NCBI GenBank assembly: GCA_015222065.1
Contig: JADFUQ010000336.1
Span: 1-7,890 of the forward strand
Source: Bacteroidota bacterium
GTDB lineage: Bacteria > Bacteroidota > Bacteroidia > Bacteroidales > VadinHA17
Direction of reading: 5' to 3'
Length of the DNA stretch: 7,890 nucleotides
In this document: in pieces, positions 1 through 7,239 of the stretch
Position numbering within the stretch: position 1 is the stretch's first letter
Layout: the number at the start of each line of letters is the position of its first letter
Translations under genes and position numbers: made by a program
The notes under the pieces: model-generated
Database searches by the model: none
Told to the model about the DNA's origin: nothing
Seen by the model: only the letters and a program-made list of their open reading frames with translations

Positions 1-3000
1 CTGTTTTGTTTTCTGGATTTTTGTATCACAATTAGTAAAAGTTCCGGTGTCCTCTATATACGATGCTGCCGGTAAAAAAACATCTGCTTTTTTTGCTGTA
101 TCAGTATTGAATAAGTCGTGAACCAACAAAAATTCAACACCTTCGAAATATTTTATATATTTCTTTTCAGATAGAGGATCTTCTCCAAAGATCAACATAG
201 CTTTAATCTCTCCGTTAAGCAATTTTTCTTTCAAATTAACCGGTTTAAATATCTTTTCAAGATTTACATTCCAAATTTCACTAATTCTTTTTATCTCTTC
301 ATTTTCAAACGGCTTGACATAACCAGGCAAATACTCAGGAGTAACACCCATATCCAGAAGTCCGGCTGAATTGGAAAAATCTCTTAACAGGATCAAGCCA
401 TTATGCTTTTTGTAAATTCTGTTTGTCAGCAATAAAAAATTGCCTATTGCTTTTAAATCATTAACCGACTTTTCTTTTTGGGAATCAATATCATAAACAA
501 AAACAATATTGCTGTCTTTTTTTTCTACCAGGCTTATCAGTTGTTTGAATTTTTCAATATCTATCTCAGCTAATCCGCATACATCTTCAGCATTGTTACC
601 CTGAAGCATGTTTTTTAGTTCTGAAAAATTTTCTGTATTTGTTTTAATAAAATCTTCATTTGCCAATCCTTTCTTAATTATTTCGCTTAGTATTCCATTC
701 AATAAGATTGTATTTGTTCCCTTTCTGGAATCTATCCACAGATCGGCAAATTTGGTGATCTTTATTTCAGAAGAGTTAATCACTATTAATTTCGTACCTT
801 TTTTCTGAGCTTTTTTAATTTTATACTCCATTATCAAATTATCTTCAGAGAGGTTTGAATTAATGGCGATAATAACATCTGCATTGCTCAAATCATCCGT
901 TGATGTTGTTGAAACTGTTAAACCCAACGAATCATCAAGACTATCGTGTTCACAAACACTTATCATATTTGAAAAGCTCGAAATATTGTTAGTTTTCAAG
1001 CCGGCTCTGGCAAATTTTTGAAGAAGAAACAGCTCTTCGTTTGACATTTTTGGTGAACCAAATATAGCAACAGAATCAGCTCCGTATTTTTTGATAATAT
1101 TCTTAATTCTTTTTGATGCGTATTTAACGGCTTCATCTGTTATAACTTTTGAAGCTTTTCCGTTTAGTTTGATAATTGGTGTTTCAAGTCTGTTCCCACT
1201 TGTAAGGTATCTGTGACCAAATCTGCCTTTTACACATAAATAACCATTATTATGTGAGTTCATAATCTCCTCTGTATTGTTCGAAACATAATAAACATCC
1301 TCGGATAATACCTTGTAATTTATTTTACAACCAACAGAGCAAAAATTACAAATAGTTTCATGATTTTCTTTTGGAAGTGTTCCAAGTATTTTAAAGGAAA
1401 ATTTTTCACTGATTGCTCCTGTAGGGCAGACATCAATACAATTTCCACATGAAATACAATTTGTTTCAAGAAGAGGCTTTTCCATTGCCGGTTTAACAAT
1501 AGCTTTAAAACCTCTGTTAACAAAATCAAGGGCTGATACCATTAATACTTCAGAGCAGGTTCTGACACATTTTCCACAATTTATACATTTATTTGGATCC
1601 AGGGTAATAAAAGGGTGTCTGTTATCAATCAGGTATTTTCTAACCTCACCTGTTAATTCTGAAATATCTGCTTCAAAATCATTTGCATATTTTCTAAGTT
1701 GGCAATCGCTGTATTCTGAACAGCCACATTCCATGCATCTTTTACTTTCTTTGAGTATTTGGGAGTCAGAAAATCCCAGTTCAACTTCTTTAAAGTTATT
1801 TTTTCTTTCCGGGAGAGACAGTTCAGGCATTTTTTCTCTGGGGATTTTTGGTATGCAGGAAAATTCACGTTCCGGTATCTCTCCAAATTTGTGTTTAAAG
1901 CTAAGGAATTCACCATTCCTCTTTTTCTTATTCTTTTCGTTTTGCAGGAATTTGTCAATTGAGAGTGCTGCATTTTTACCCTGAGCAATTGAACTTATTG
2001 CAGTATAAGGTCCTGTAACTATATCACCTCCTGCATAAACTCCGGGTTTTGAAGTTTCAAAGGTATTTTCATCTGCAATTATTGTCCCCCATTTTTCTAA
2101 TTTGATATCCTTATCTGAATTAGTAAAAGCTGTGTCCACTTTTTGACCAATTGCACCTATCAGCCAATCACAATCCAGAATAAATTCAGAACCATTTATT
2201 GGCACAGGTCTGGGTCTTTCTCCCGGTACCTCCGGGTCTTCCAGTCTCATTTTAAGACATTCAACAGATTTTAGTCTGTTTTTTTCTGTAATGATAGATT
2301 TTGGATTTGTAAGGAAAAGCATTTCAACACCTTCCTTTTTAGCAGTTTCAATTTCTTCATGGTGTGCAGGCATTTCGTTAACCGACCGCCTATATACTAT
2401 TTTTACCTTATCTGCTCCGCATCTCAATGCTGTTCTGGCGGCATCAATTGCAGTATTTCCGCCTCCAACAATGGCTACAGTACCATTAAGTTCAGGTTTT
2501 CCGTTAAGAGTTGTATTCCTTAAGAAATCGATTCCTTTTATAATACCTGCTGTATCATCTTCACCTTTAACCCTCATACTGCTGGATTTTTGTGCGCCAA
2601 CACCTATAAAAATAGCCTCATATCCCTTCTTTTGTAATCTTTCTATATCAAAATCCTTTCCCATCTCGACACCGGTTCTGACTTCTATTCCTAAATCAAT
2701 AATCCACTTGATTTCTGAATCAAGAATATTTTTTGGAAGCCGGTACTCAGGTATTCCGTACCTTAACATTCCCCCCAGCTTGGGTAATTTTTCAAAGATT
2801 GTTACTGAATATCCTTCTATAGTCAGATAGTATGCACATGTGAGTCCGGCCGGACCACCTCCGATTATCGCTACTTTTTTGTTTTTGCTTTTCTTAATTT
2901 CCGGTATCCATTTGTTCTTATTATCAATATCTGCTATATAACGCTTTAAAGCATTTATTGCAACAGGTTCATCCAGTAAGTTCCTACGGCAGGCAACCTC

Positions 3001-3456
3001 ACAATCTCTGACACACACCCTGCCAATTGATAATGGAAGTGGATTATTTTCTTTAACAAGTTTTATTGCCTCTCTGTATTTACCCATTGAGATAAGGGCA
3101 ATATAACCCTGTGCATCAACACCGGCAGGGCAATTATTTGTACAGGGACCTATACAATCGGCATAATGGTTTGAAAGCAAAAGCTCCAGGGCTGCTTTCC
3201 TGGAGCTTTTAATTCTCTCATTATCAGTATGTATAATCATTCCATCTGTAACCGGAGTGGAACAAGAGGGTATCAGCTTTTTAATTCCTTCAACTTCAAC
3301 TACACATAGAAAACATGAACCATATGGTTCAATCCTTTTATCGTGGCAAAGAGTAGGTATATTATCTATATTATTTTCATTATTTACTTCTAAAATCGTT
3401 TTACCGGAAGTTGTAGTAATTTTTTTACTGTTTATTGTAATGTTAATTTTTTTCAT
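1..3456 (-). CDS. stnC: StnC-like giant fusion (partial): NuoG-type 2Fe-2S domain + GltD/NfnB-like FAD-NAD(P) domain + ferredoxin + inactive molybdopterin-type domain
   Basis: An ATG at 3456 opens a frame with no stop through base 1, giving 1152 visible codons; the C-terminus lies outside the window. Seen in order: [2Fe-2S] ferredoxin with C37, C48, C51, C65; a cysteine-rich link with H97, C101, C105, C109 and C148, C152, C156, as in GltD N-termini; an FAD Rossmann motif GGGPAG at 199-204; a second, NAD(P)-type motif GGGNTA at 331-336; the GltD C-terminal RCMECG region at 573-578; two [4Fe-4S] sets (C624/627/630/634 and C667/670/673/677); and a molybdopterin-oxidoreductase 4Fe-4S motif C703, C706, C710, C741 followed by K743. 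By eye alignment, the Cys/Sec-His pair of formate dehydrogenase is replaced by I832-S833, so this is probably not a formate dehydrogenase. Known: in Stn transhydrogenase, StnC combines NuoG-like and GltD-like parts and handles NADPH. Inferred: this protein passes electrons between NADP(H) and the NuoEF-like core. It starts 17 bases after the upstream gene's stop, with AAAGGGAA just before the ATG, so the two are co-transcribed. Confidence 0.85.
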   Translation of the reverse strand, partial: MKKINITINSKKITTTSGKTILEVNNENNIDNIPTLCHDKRIEPYGSCFLCVVEVEGIKKLIPSCSTPVTDGMIIHTDNERIKSSRKAALELLLSNHYADCIGPCTNNCPAGVDAQGYIALISMGKYREAIKLVKENNPLPLSIGRVCVRDCEVACRRNLLDEPVAINALKRYIADIDNKNKWIPEIKKSKNKKVAIIGGGPAGLTCAYYLTIEGYSVTIFEKLPKLGGMLRYGIPEYRLPKNILDSEIKWIIDLGIEVRTGVEMGKDFDIERLQKKGYEAIFIGVGAQKSSSMRVKGEDDTAGIIKGIDFLRNTTLNGKPELNGTVAIVGGGNTAIDAARTALRCGADKVKIVYRRSVNEMPAHHEEIETAKKEGVEMLFLTNPKSIITEKNRLKSVECLKMRLEDPEVPGERPRPVPINGSEFILDCDWLIGAIGQKVDTAFTNSDKDIKLEKWGTIIADENTFETSKPGVYAGGDIVTGPYTAISSIAQGKNAALSIDKFLQNEKNKKKRNGEFLSFKHKFGEIPEREFSCIPKIPREKMPELSLPERKNNFKEVELGFSDSQILKESKRCMECGCSEYSDCQLRKYANDFEADISELTGEVRKYLIDNRHPFITLDPNKCINCGKCVRTCSEVLMVSALDFVNRGFKAIVKPAMEKPLLETNCISCGNCIDVCPTGAISEKFSFKILGTLPKENHETICNFCSVGCKINYKVLSEDVYYVSNNTEEIMNSHNNGYLCVKGRFGHRYLTSGNRLETPIIKLNGKASKVITDEAVKYASKRIKNIIKKYGADSVAIFGSPKMSNEELFLLQKFARAGLKTNNISSFSNMISVCEHDSLDDSLGLTVSTTSTDDLSNADVIIAINSNLSEDNLIMEYKIKKAQKKGTKLIVINSSEIKITKFADLWIDSRKGTNTILLNGILSEIIKKGLANEDFIKTNTENFSELKNMLQGNNAEDVCGLAEIDIEKFKQLISLVEKKDSNIVFVYDIDSQKEKSVNDLKAIGNFLLLTNRIYKKHNGLILLRDFSNSAGLLDMGVTPEYLPGYVKPFENEEIKRISEIWNVNLEKIFKPVNLKEKLLNGEIKAMLIFGEDPLSEKKYIKYFEGVEFLLVHDLFNTDTAKKADVFLPAASYIEDTGTFTNCDTKIQKTKQ
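3179..3210 (-). other. Perfect 12-bp hairpin inside the fusion gene
   Basis: Bases 3179-3190 (AAAAGCTCCAGG on the plus strand) and 3199-3210 (CCTGGAGCTTTT) are exact reverse complements with an 8-base loop. On the coding strand the hairpin ends in CTTTT, a short T-run. It lies within codons 83-92, right after the N-terminal [2Fe-2S] domain and before the GltD-like part. The structure is seen directly; any role in pausing or attenuation is inference. It may be fortuitous, since these codons encode an ordinary helix. Confidence 0.6.
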
Positions 3457-3473
3457 TTCCCTTTCATCATATT

Positions 3474-5234
3474 TTATATTTTATCAATTGCACCAACCTT
3501 ACAGGCATTAAAACAGAGTCCACATTTAATACATGCATCCTGATCTATTTTGTGGATCTCTTTTGCTTCACCTGAAATTGCATTAACAGGGCATTTTTTA
3601 GCACACAAAGTACAGCCTGTACAATTTTCGTTTATTGTATAAGTTAAAAGTGCAGCGCAGCTATGAGCAGGGCATCTTTTCTCAATAATATGTGCTTCAT
3701 ACTCATCTCTGAAGTATTTAATTGTTGTAAGAACCGGGTTAGGAGCAGTTTGACCCAGACCACAAAGGCTACTACTTTTTATTTTTTCAGCAAGATCTTC
3801 CAATAAGTCAATGTCATTTTCCCTTCCCTTTCCTAATGTTATTCTTTCCAGTATTTCCAGCATTCTTTTGGTCCCGATTCGGCAGAATGTACATTTACCG
3901 CAGGATTCATTTTGAGTAAAGTTCAGGAAATATTTTGCCAGATCTACCATACATGTGGTATTATCGAGAACTATTAAACCTCCGGAGCCCATTATGGCGC
4001 CGGTTTTTGTAATTTCTTCATAATCAATTTTCATATCACCCATGCTTGCGGGGATACAACCACCCGATGGGCCTCCTATTTGAATTGCCTTAAACTCTTT
4101 ACCATCCTTAATTCCACCACCTATATCATAAACAATTTCATTAATTGTCATTCCCATTGGTACTTCTGCCAGTCCGCTTCTGACAATTTTACCGGCAAGG
4201 GCAAACACTTTTGTCCCCTTACTTTTTTCAGTTCCCATGGAAGCGAATTTTTTTGCACCATTAAGGATTATCCATGGAATATTTGCAAAAGTTTCAACAT
4301 TATTAATGTTTGTTGGTTTTTGCCATAGTCCCTTATGGGCAGGAAAAGGCGGACGTATTCTGGGAACACCTCTTTTGCCTTCAATAGATGCAATAAGGGC
4401 AGTTTCTTCTCCACATACAAATGCACCTGCACCCTCTTTTATTTTTATTGTAAAACTTATATCAGATCCGAATATATTTTCACCAAGATATCCCTTCTTT
4501 TCACAATCACTGATTGCTGTTTTTAGTCTTTTAAGTGCCAGGGGATACTCAGCCCGGATATATATATATGCTTCCCGTGCTCCAATAGCATAACCGGCGA
4601 TCATCATTCCTTCTAATACTGAATGAGGATTTCCTTCAAGAATACTTCTATCCATAAATGCACCGGGATCACCTTCATCAGCATTGCAAATAATATATTT
4701 ATTATCACCCTGCGCTTCATATGAAAATTTCCATTTTACCCCGGTGGGAAAGCCACCACCACCTCGACCCCGTATTCCCGATTCGTAAACTGTATCAATA
4801 ACTTCTTTCTGAGTATAATTAAGAATAGCTTTTTTAATGGCTTTATATCCATCGTACTTTATATAATCATCAATAGAACCCGGATCAATAATACCACAGT
4901 TTTGTAATACTATTCTTTTCTGTTTTTTGAAAAACGGGTCTTTTTCAATGTTCTTCCTGGATGTAACAATCCATTCATCAATAGGATGGTTTCCAATAAT
5001 ATGCTCATTTACAATTTTTTCGACATTATCAGGAGATACCTTCGAATAAAGATAGCTTTCATCATTATCAACAATTTCAACCAGTACTTCATTATAACAC
5101 ATGCCCATACAGCCTGTCTGTTTGACTTCTATATCAAGGTTGTTTTGTGAAAGTTTGTCTTTGAACTCATTATATACCATTTTCGCACCAGCAGATATAC
5201 CACAAGTTCCCAAACCTACTTTTATTTCTTTCAT
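3474..5234 (-). CDS. stnB: NuoF/HydB-like NAD-binding flavoprotein subunit with N-terminal thioredoxin-like 2Fe-2S domain and C-terminal 2x[4Fe-4S] ferredoxin
   Basis: This 586-residue cytoplasmic flavoprotein is the NAD(H)-reactive subunit of a NuoEF/HydBC-type core. Seen in order: a thioredoxin-fold ferredoxin-like N-terminus with C11, C42, C46; a glycine-rich FMN/NAD site GRGGGGFPTG at 156-165; the ADEGDPGAF stretch at 185-193; CGEET at 274-278; the NuoF [4Fe-4S] set C445, C448, C451 and C491; then two C-terminal [4Fe-4S] motifs, C538/541/544/548 and C568/571/574/578. Those C-terminal ferredoxins are absent from respiratory NuoF but usual in HydB of bifurcating hydrogenases and in Stn-type enzymes. 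Inferred role: FMN-centred exchange or bifurcation of electrons among NAD(H), ferredoxin and the large fusion subunit. The ATG at 5234 has GAAAGAA about six bases upstream, and the first residues (MKEIKVGLGTC) fit the family start. It lies 175 bases after the NuoE-like stop, past a terminator, and 17 bases before the fusion gene. The Stn letter is assigned by analogy; NuoF or HydB-like is the safe family name. Confidence 0.9.
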   Translation of the reverse strand: MKEIKVGLGTCGISAGAKMVYNEFKDKLSQNNLDIEVKQTGCMGMCYNEVLVEIVDNDESYLYSKVSPDNVEKIVNEHIIGNHPIDEWIVTSRKNIEKDPFFKKQKRIVLQNCGIIDPGSIDDYIKYDGYKAIKKAILNYTQKEVIDTVYESGIRGRGGGGFPTGVKWKFSYEAQGDNKYIICNADEGDPGAFMDRSILEGNPHSVLEGMMIAGYAIGAREAYIYIRAEYPLALKRLKTAISDCEKKGYLGENIFGSDISFTIKIKEGAGAFVCGEETALIASIEGKRGVPRIRPPFPAHKGLWQKPTNINNVETFANIPWIILNGAKKFASMGTEKSKGTKVFALAGKIVRSGLAEVPMGMTINEIVYDIGGGIKDGKEFKAIQIGGPSGGCIPASMGDMKIDYEEITKTGAIMGSGGLIVLDNTTCMVDLAKYFLNFTQNESCGKCTFCRIGTKRMLEILERITLGKGRENDIDLLEDLAEKIKSSSLCGLGQTAPNPVLTTIKYFRDEYEAHIIEKRCPAHSCAALLTYTINENCTGCTLCAKKCPVNAISGEAKEIHKIDQDACIKCGLCFNACKVGAIDKI

Positions 5235-5352
5235 AGTTATTCTTTCAAGATATCGTACAAAAGGTAGTTGAAATTTTAAAAAGATAGATTCCTTAAGATT
5301 TTATTAATTAAAAAGGGAACCTCATGGAAAACAAAAATAAAGAAAATAAACG

Positions 5353-5382
5353 AAAAAAGGCTGAATGGTTAATAACTCAGCC
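5353..5382 (-). terminator. Intrinsic terminator downstream of the NuoE-like gene
   Basis: Read on the minus strand, GGCTGA (5382-5377) pairs perfectly with TCAGCC (5364-5359). A small inner GTT/AAC stem extends it, and six T residues (5358-5353) follow at once, then another T-rich stretch. The stem and T-run are arranged correctly only for minus-strand transcription. It starts 28 bases past the NuoE-like stop, so it would end or attenuate that transcript before the NuoF-like gene. The stem is moderate, so partial read-through is plausible. Confidence 0.65.
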
Positions 5383-5391
5383 AATAGAAAC

Positions 5392-5409
5392 CCAACTGGA
5401 AATAGTTGG
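5392..5409 (-). other. Small hairpin abutting the NuoE-like stop codon
   Basis: CCAACT (5392-5397) and AGTTGG (5404-5409) form a perfect 6-bp stem with a 6-base loop, starting on the base right after the stop codon. No T-run follows, so it is not a terminator by itself. It may stabilise the 3' end or act together with the neighbouring terminator hairpin. Confidence 0.4.
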
Positions 5410-5901
5410 TTACAATATGTTTTTATATGTTTTTATAGTTCTTTTTATTTTTTGTGAAGTGAGGTTTCCATATGTTTCATCATTAATCATTATAACGGGA
5501 GCAAGAGAACAACACCCCAGACATGCTACCGATTGCAAAGAAAAAAGATTATCGTCTGTTGTTTCATCCAGACCTATACCCAGCTCATCCTGAAGTACTT
5601 CCAGGACACTTTTTGATCCGTTCACATAACAGGCAGTACCTTCACAAATTCGAATTACATATTTCCCAAGTGGTTTTAGACGAAATTGGGAATAAAAGGT
5701 TATTACTCCATAAATACGGGCAGCCGGAATATTTACAATTTCACTGATATAATGTATTGCTTTTTCAGGGATATATCCATATGAATCCTGAGCAGATTGC
5801 AGTAAAGGTATTAATGCTCCCTTGTGGTCTTTTTTTGTTAATAAATCTATCTTGAAATTCTTTACTTCTCTTTTATTCTCGGGAATTTTTAATAAAGTCA
5901 T
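5410..5901 (-). CDS. stnA: NuoE/HydC-like thioredoxin-fold [2Fe-2S] subunit
   Basis: This 163-residue protein has the usual length of the NuoE/HndA/HydC family: an N-terminal helical bundle (about 25-75, including YGYIP and GVITFYSQF) and a thioredoxin-like [2Fe-2S] domain. The cluster ligands are visible as C86 and C91 (CEGTAC) and C127 and C131 (CLGCC), the family pattern C-x4-C plus C-x3-C. Such proteins pair with a NuoF-type flavoprotein and relay electrons through one [2Fe-2S] cluster in the cytoplasm. Its partner lies downstream on the same strand and the large fusion follows, which together suggest an Stn-type transhydrogenase; HydABC or NADP-reducing hydrogenase assemblies use the same subunit. 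The ATG at 5901 gives the expected N-terminus, but the upstream sequence is A-rich with no strong Shine-Dalgarno. An ATG at 5914 is out of frame. Placement as StnA is by analogy; the family call itself is secure. Confidence 0.9.
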   Translation of the reverse strand: MTLLKIPENKREVKNFKIDLLTKKDHKGALIPLLQSAQDSYGYIPEKAIHYISEIVNIPAARIYGVITFYSQFRLKPLGKYVIRICEGTACYVNGSKSVLEVLQDELGIGLDETTDDNLFSLQSVACLGCCSLAPVIMINDETYGNLTSQKIKRTIKTYKNIL

Positions 5902-5924
5902 TATTTTTTTTCATTAAGTTCTTC

Positions 5925-5930
5925 AGTATA
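5925..5930 (-). promoter_or_regulatory. Candidate -10 element before the NuoE-like gene
   Basis: TATACT on the minus strand, 23 bases before the ATG at 5901, is a good -10 match. It sits inside GCATTATACT, which nearly repeats the GCATTATAAT before the response regulator gene. No convincing -35 is present at normal spacing, so this is tentative. Confidence 0.3.
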
Positions 5931-5962
5931 ATGCGTAGTTATTTTGGAACACTGCAACACAA

Positions 5963-6031
5963 TTTTCTTCCCATTCTTCCCCTCTTCGATTCTTCCCATT
6001 TTTCCATTTTTCCATTCTTCCTCTCTTCTTT
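5963..6031 (-). repeat. Purine-rich tract with 8-base tandem units, left of the response regulator gene
   Basis: The minus strand is almost all purine from the base after the response regulator stop codon. It contains three successive 8-base units: ATGGAAAA at 6015-6008, ATGGAAAA at 6007-6000 and ATGGGAAG at 5999-5992. It fills about half of the 130-base gap between the response regulator and the NuoE-like gene. The rest of the gap holds the candidate -10 and little else. The same unit type recurs in inverted orientation at 7318-7341. Confidence 0.7.
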
Positions 6032-7051
6032 TTACATATCGAACATATTAACTATTGGATATTCTTTAACCTTTAATATACCATCTAAGTTTGTAATGTT
6101 ATTTTCGATAAGTTTATCAATTTCATCAAAACATCTTCCATACACTAATAATATCAAATTATATTTTCCGGTTGTATAATCACAATAAGCAACATTTTCA
6201 TTTAAACTCAAAACAGAATTAACATCTTTAAGTTTGTTTTCATTAACCTGTAAAAATATATATGAACACATGCTTACACTAAAATCTCTTTCTGTCTTAT
6301 GTTCAGATGATTCATCAGATGAAATTCCGGCAGAATTTATAATGTCGCTAATATTGTTACCTGGAAGAGGTTTATTTACCGGCAGAAAATCTATTTTCTC
6401 AATATTTTCAACGGATTCTACTCTGTTTTTACATATCTCTTTACATTTTTCAATATTTTCAGCATTAACTAATAAAATAATATCATAATCTCCTGATGTA
6501 GCATCACAGTATAAAATATTTTCCATATAATATAACTTTCGGTATATACTCATAAAATCAGCATCATTCTTAAGTTTTAAAAGCATATACGCTGATGTGC
6601 TCCTGACATCTTTTGTTATTACCTCTGTTGTAACTAATTCTGATTTTTCCTGTGATTCATGAATCTTCTGAAACTGGTCTGTCAGATCCTCAATAGTAAA
6701 TGGCTTTTCCAGAAGGATATCTGATTTGAGATTTTCAATTTCTTGTTTATTCAGTTTATCAATAGATCCTGTAATGTAAATAAGCGAAGCATCAGGATAT
6801 TCTGATTTTATTATATTCCCGAGTTTAATACCATTGATATCCGGAAGAAAAATATCAACCACTATGGTATCCGGACTATTTTCTTTTTTCTTAAGTGACT
6901 CTAATTTATTAAGAACGCAGGTTCCGTTTTCGCAGGATTCGACATTATACCCTTGCTGGTTGAGTCCTAATGATAATGATCTCCTTATCGAAGATTCATC
7001 ATCTACTAATAGAATTGTTTTTTCCATTTTTTTATTATTTGTGTTTGACAT
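6032..7051 (-). CDS. Response regulator: receiver domain plus two tandem Lrp/AsnC-type effector (RAM-like) domains
   Basis: This 339-residue soluble protein begins with a CheY-like receiver (about 10-130): acidic pair D17-D18, phospho-acceptor D66 in VVDIFLPDING, T94 and K116 (EKPF), so it should be phosphorylatable. Two similar modules follow, about 152-226 and 262-335, separated by a serine-rich linker. Both carry the pattern E-N-x-x-Y-C-D-x-T-x-G-x-Y-x-x-I-L-L-V (177-195 and 285-303), which resembles the beta-alpha-beta ligand-binding domain of Lrp/AsnC regulators. No helix-turn-helix or enzymatic output domain is visible, so the output may be protein-protein or ligand-gated; that is inference. 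No histidine kinase gene is present here. The ATG at 7051 has a weak AAAGAA upstream; M9 is an alternative start without a better ribosome site. It lies 130 bases before the redox genes on the same strand, so a regulatory link is plausible but unproven. Confidence 0.85.
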   Translation of the reverse strand: MSNTNNKKMEKTILLVDDESSIRRSLSLGLNQQGYNVESCENGTCVLNKLESLKKKENSPDTIVVDIFLPDINGIKLGNIIKSEYPDASLIYITGSIDKLNKQEIENLKSDILLEKPFTIEDLTDQFQKIHESQEKSELVTTEVITKDVRSTSAYMLLKLKNDADFMSIYRKLYYMENILYCDATSGDYDIILLVNAENIEKCKEICKNRVESVENIEKIDFLPVNKPLPGNNISDIINSAGISSDESSEHKTERDFSVSMCSYIFLQVNENKLKDVNSVLSLNENVAYCDYTTGKYNLILLVYGRCFDEIDKLIENNITNLDGILKVKEYPIVNMFDM

Positions 7052-7076
7052 TAAATTCTTTATTCAAACATGATCA

Positions 7077-7082
7077 ATTATA
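7077..7082 (-). promoter_or_regulatory. Candidate -10 element before the response regulator gene
   Basis: A perfect TATAAT on the minus strand lies 25 bases before the ATG at 7051. The -35 region at 16-19 base spacing is AT-rich without a TTGACA-like match, so the call rests on the -10 alone. Confidence 0.35.
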
Positions 7083-7239
7083 ATGCCAAACTCCGTAACT
7101 AATTTGTGCAGAGGATGATACAATAAATTTCCGATAGAACAAAAAACATCATTATTGTACAGTTTCTTTATACTAAATCTTTACCACACTGATAATGAAA
7201 TAGATAGAAATTGTAATCTTTTTTAACACTTTACAGTTA

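Larger units (their letters stand above)
5235..5409. other. 175-base gap between NuoE-like and NuoF-like genes
   Basis: This stretch is AT-rich and holds two hairpins at its NuoE-proximal end, one of them terminator-like. No convincing minus-strand gene or clear -35/-10 pair for the NuoF-like gene could be read. A plus-strand frame opens at 5324 behind AAGGGAA, but most of it runs antisense to the NuoE-like gene, so it was not called. Confidence 0.6.

Noticed and set aside
1320..1988. Minus-strand short frames at 1320-1529 and 1653-1988
   Set aside because: They are frame-shifted readings of the ferredoxin and GltD C-terminal part of the fusion gene. The main frame is continuous here with well-placed cysteine motifs, so there is no frameshift.
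2222..2237. Short CCCGG/CCGGG inverted repeat
   Set aside because: The stem is only five bases long, inside coding sequence and without a T-run, so it is likely chance.
2291..2830. 179-codon plus-strand frame
   Set aside because: It lies wholly antisense to the GltD-like domain, shows no recognisable motif, and is expected from codon bias of the real gene.
1..3456. Annotating the large gene as formate dehydrogenase alpha subunit or as glutamate synthase small subunit
   Set aside because: The formate dehydrogenase Cys/Sec-His pair is missing, and the GltD-like part is only one domain of a redox fusion with no glutamate synthase large subunit nearby.
4556..4570. AT dinucleotide run in the NuoF-like gene
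   Set aside because: It simply encodes a Tyr-Ile repeat (AYIYIRAEY) in a conserved stretch and needs no special explanation.
5324..5593. Plus-strand frame with an AAGGGAA sequence before its ATG and a hydrophobic segment
   Set aside because: Most of it is antisense to the NuoE-like gene, it crosses the terminator hairpins, and its C-terminus is low-quality sequence. The ribosome site alone is not enough.
3474..5901. Respiratory complex I (nuo) operon
   Set aside because: No membrane subunits or NuoB/C/D are present, the NuoF-like protein has HydB-type extra domains, and the NuoG-like part is fused to a GltD domain.
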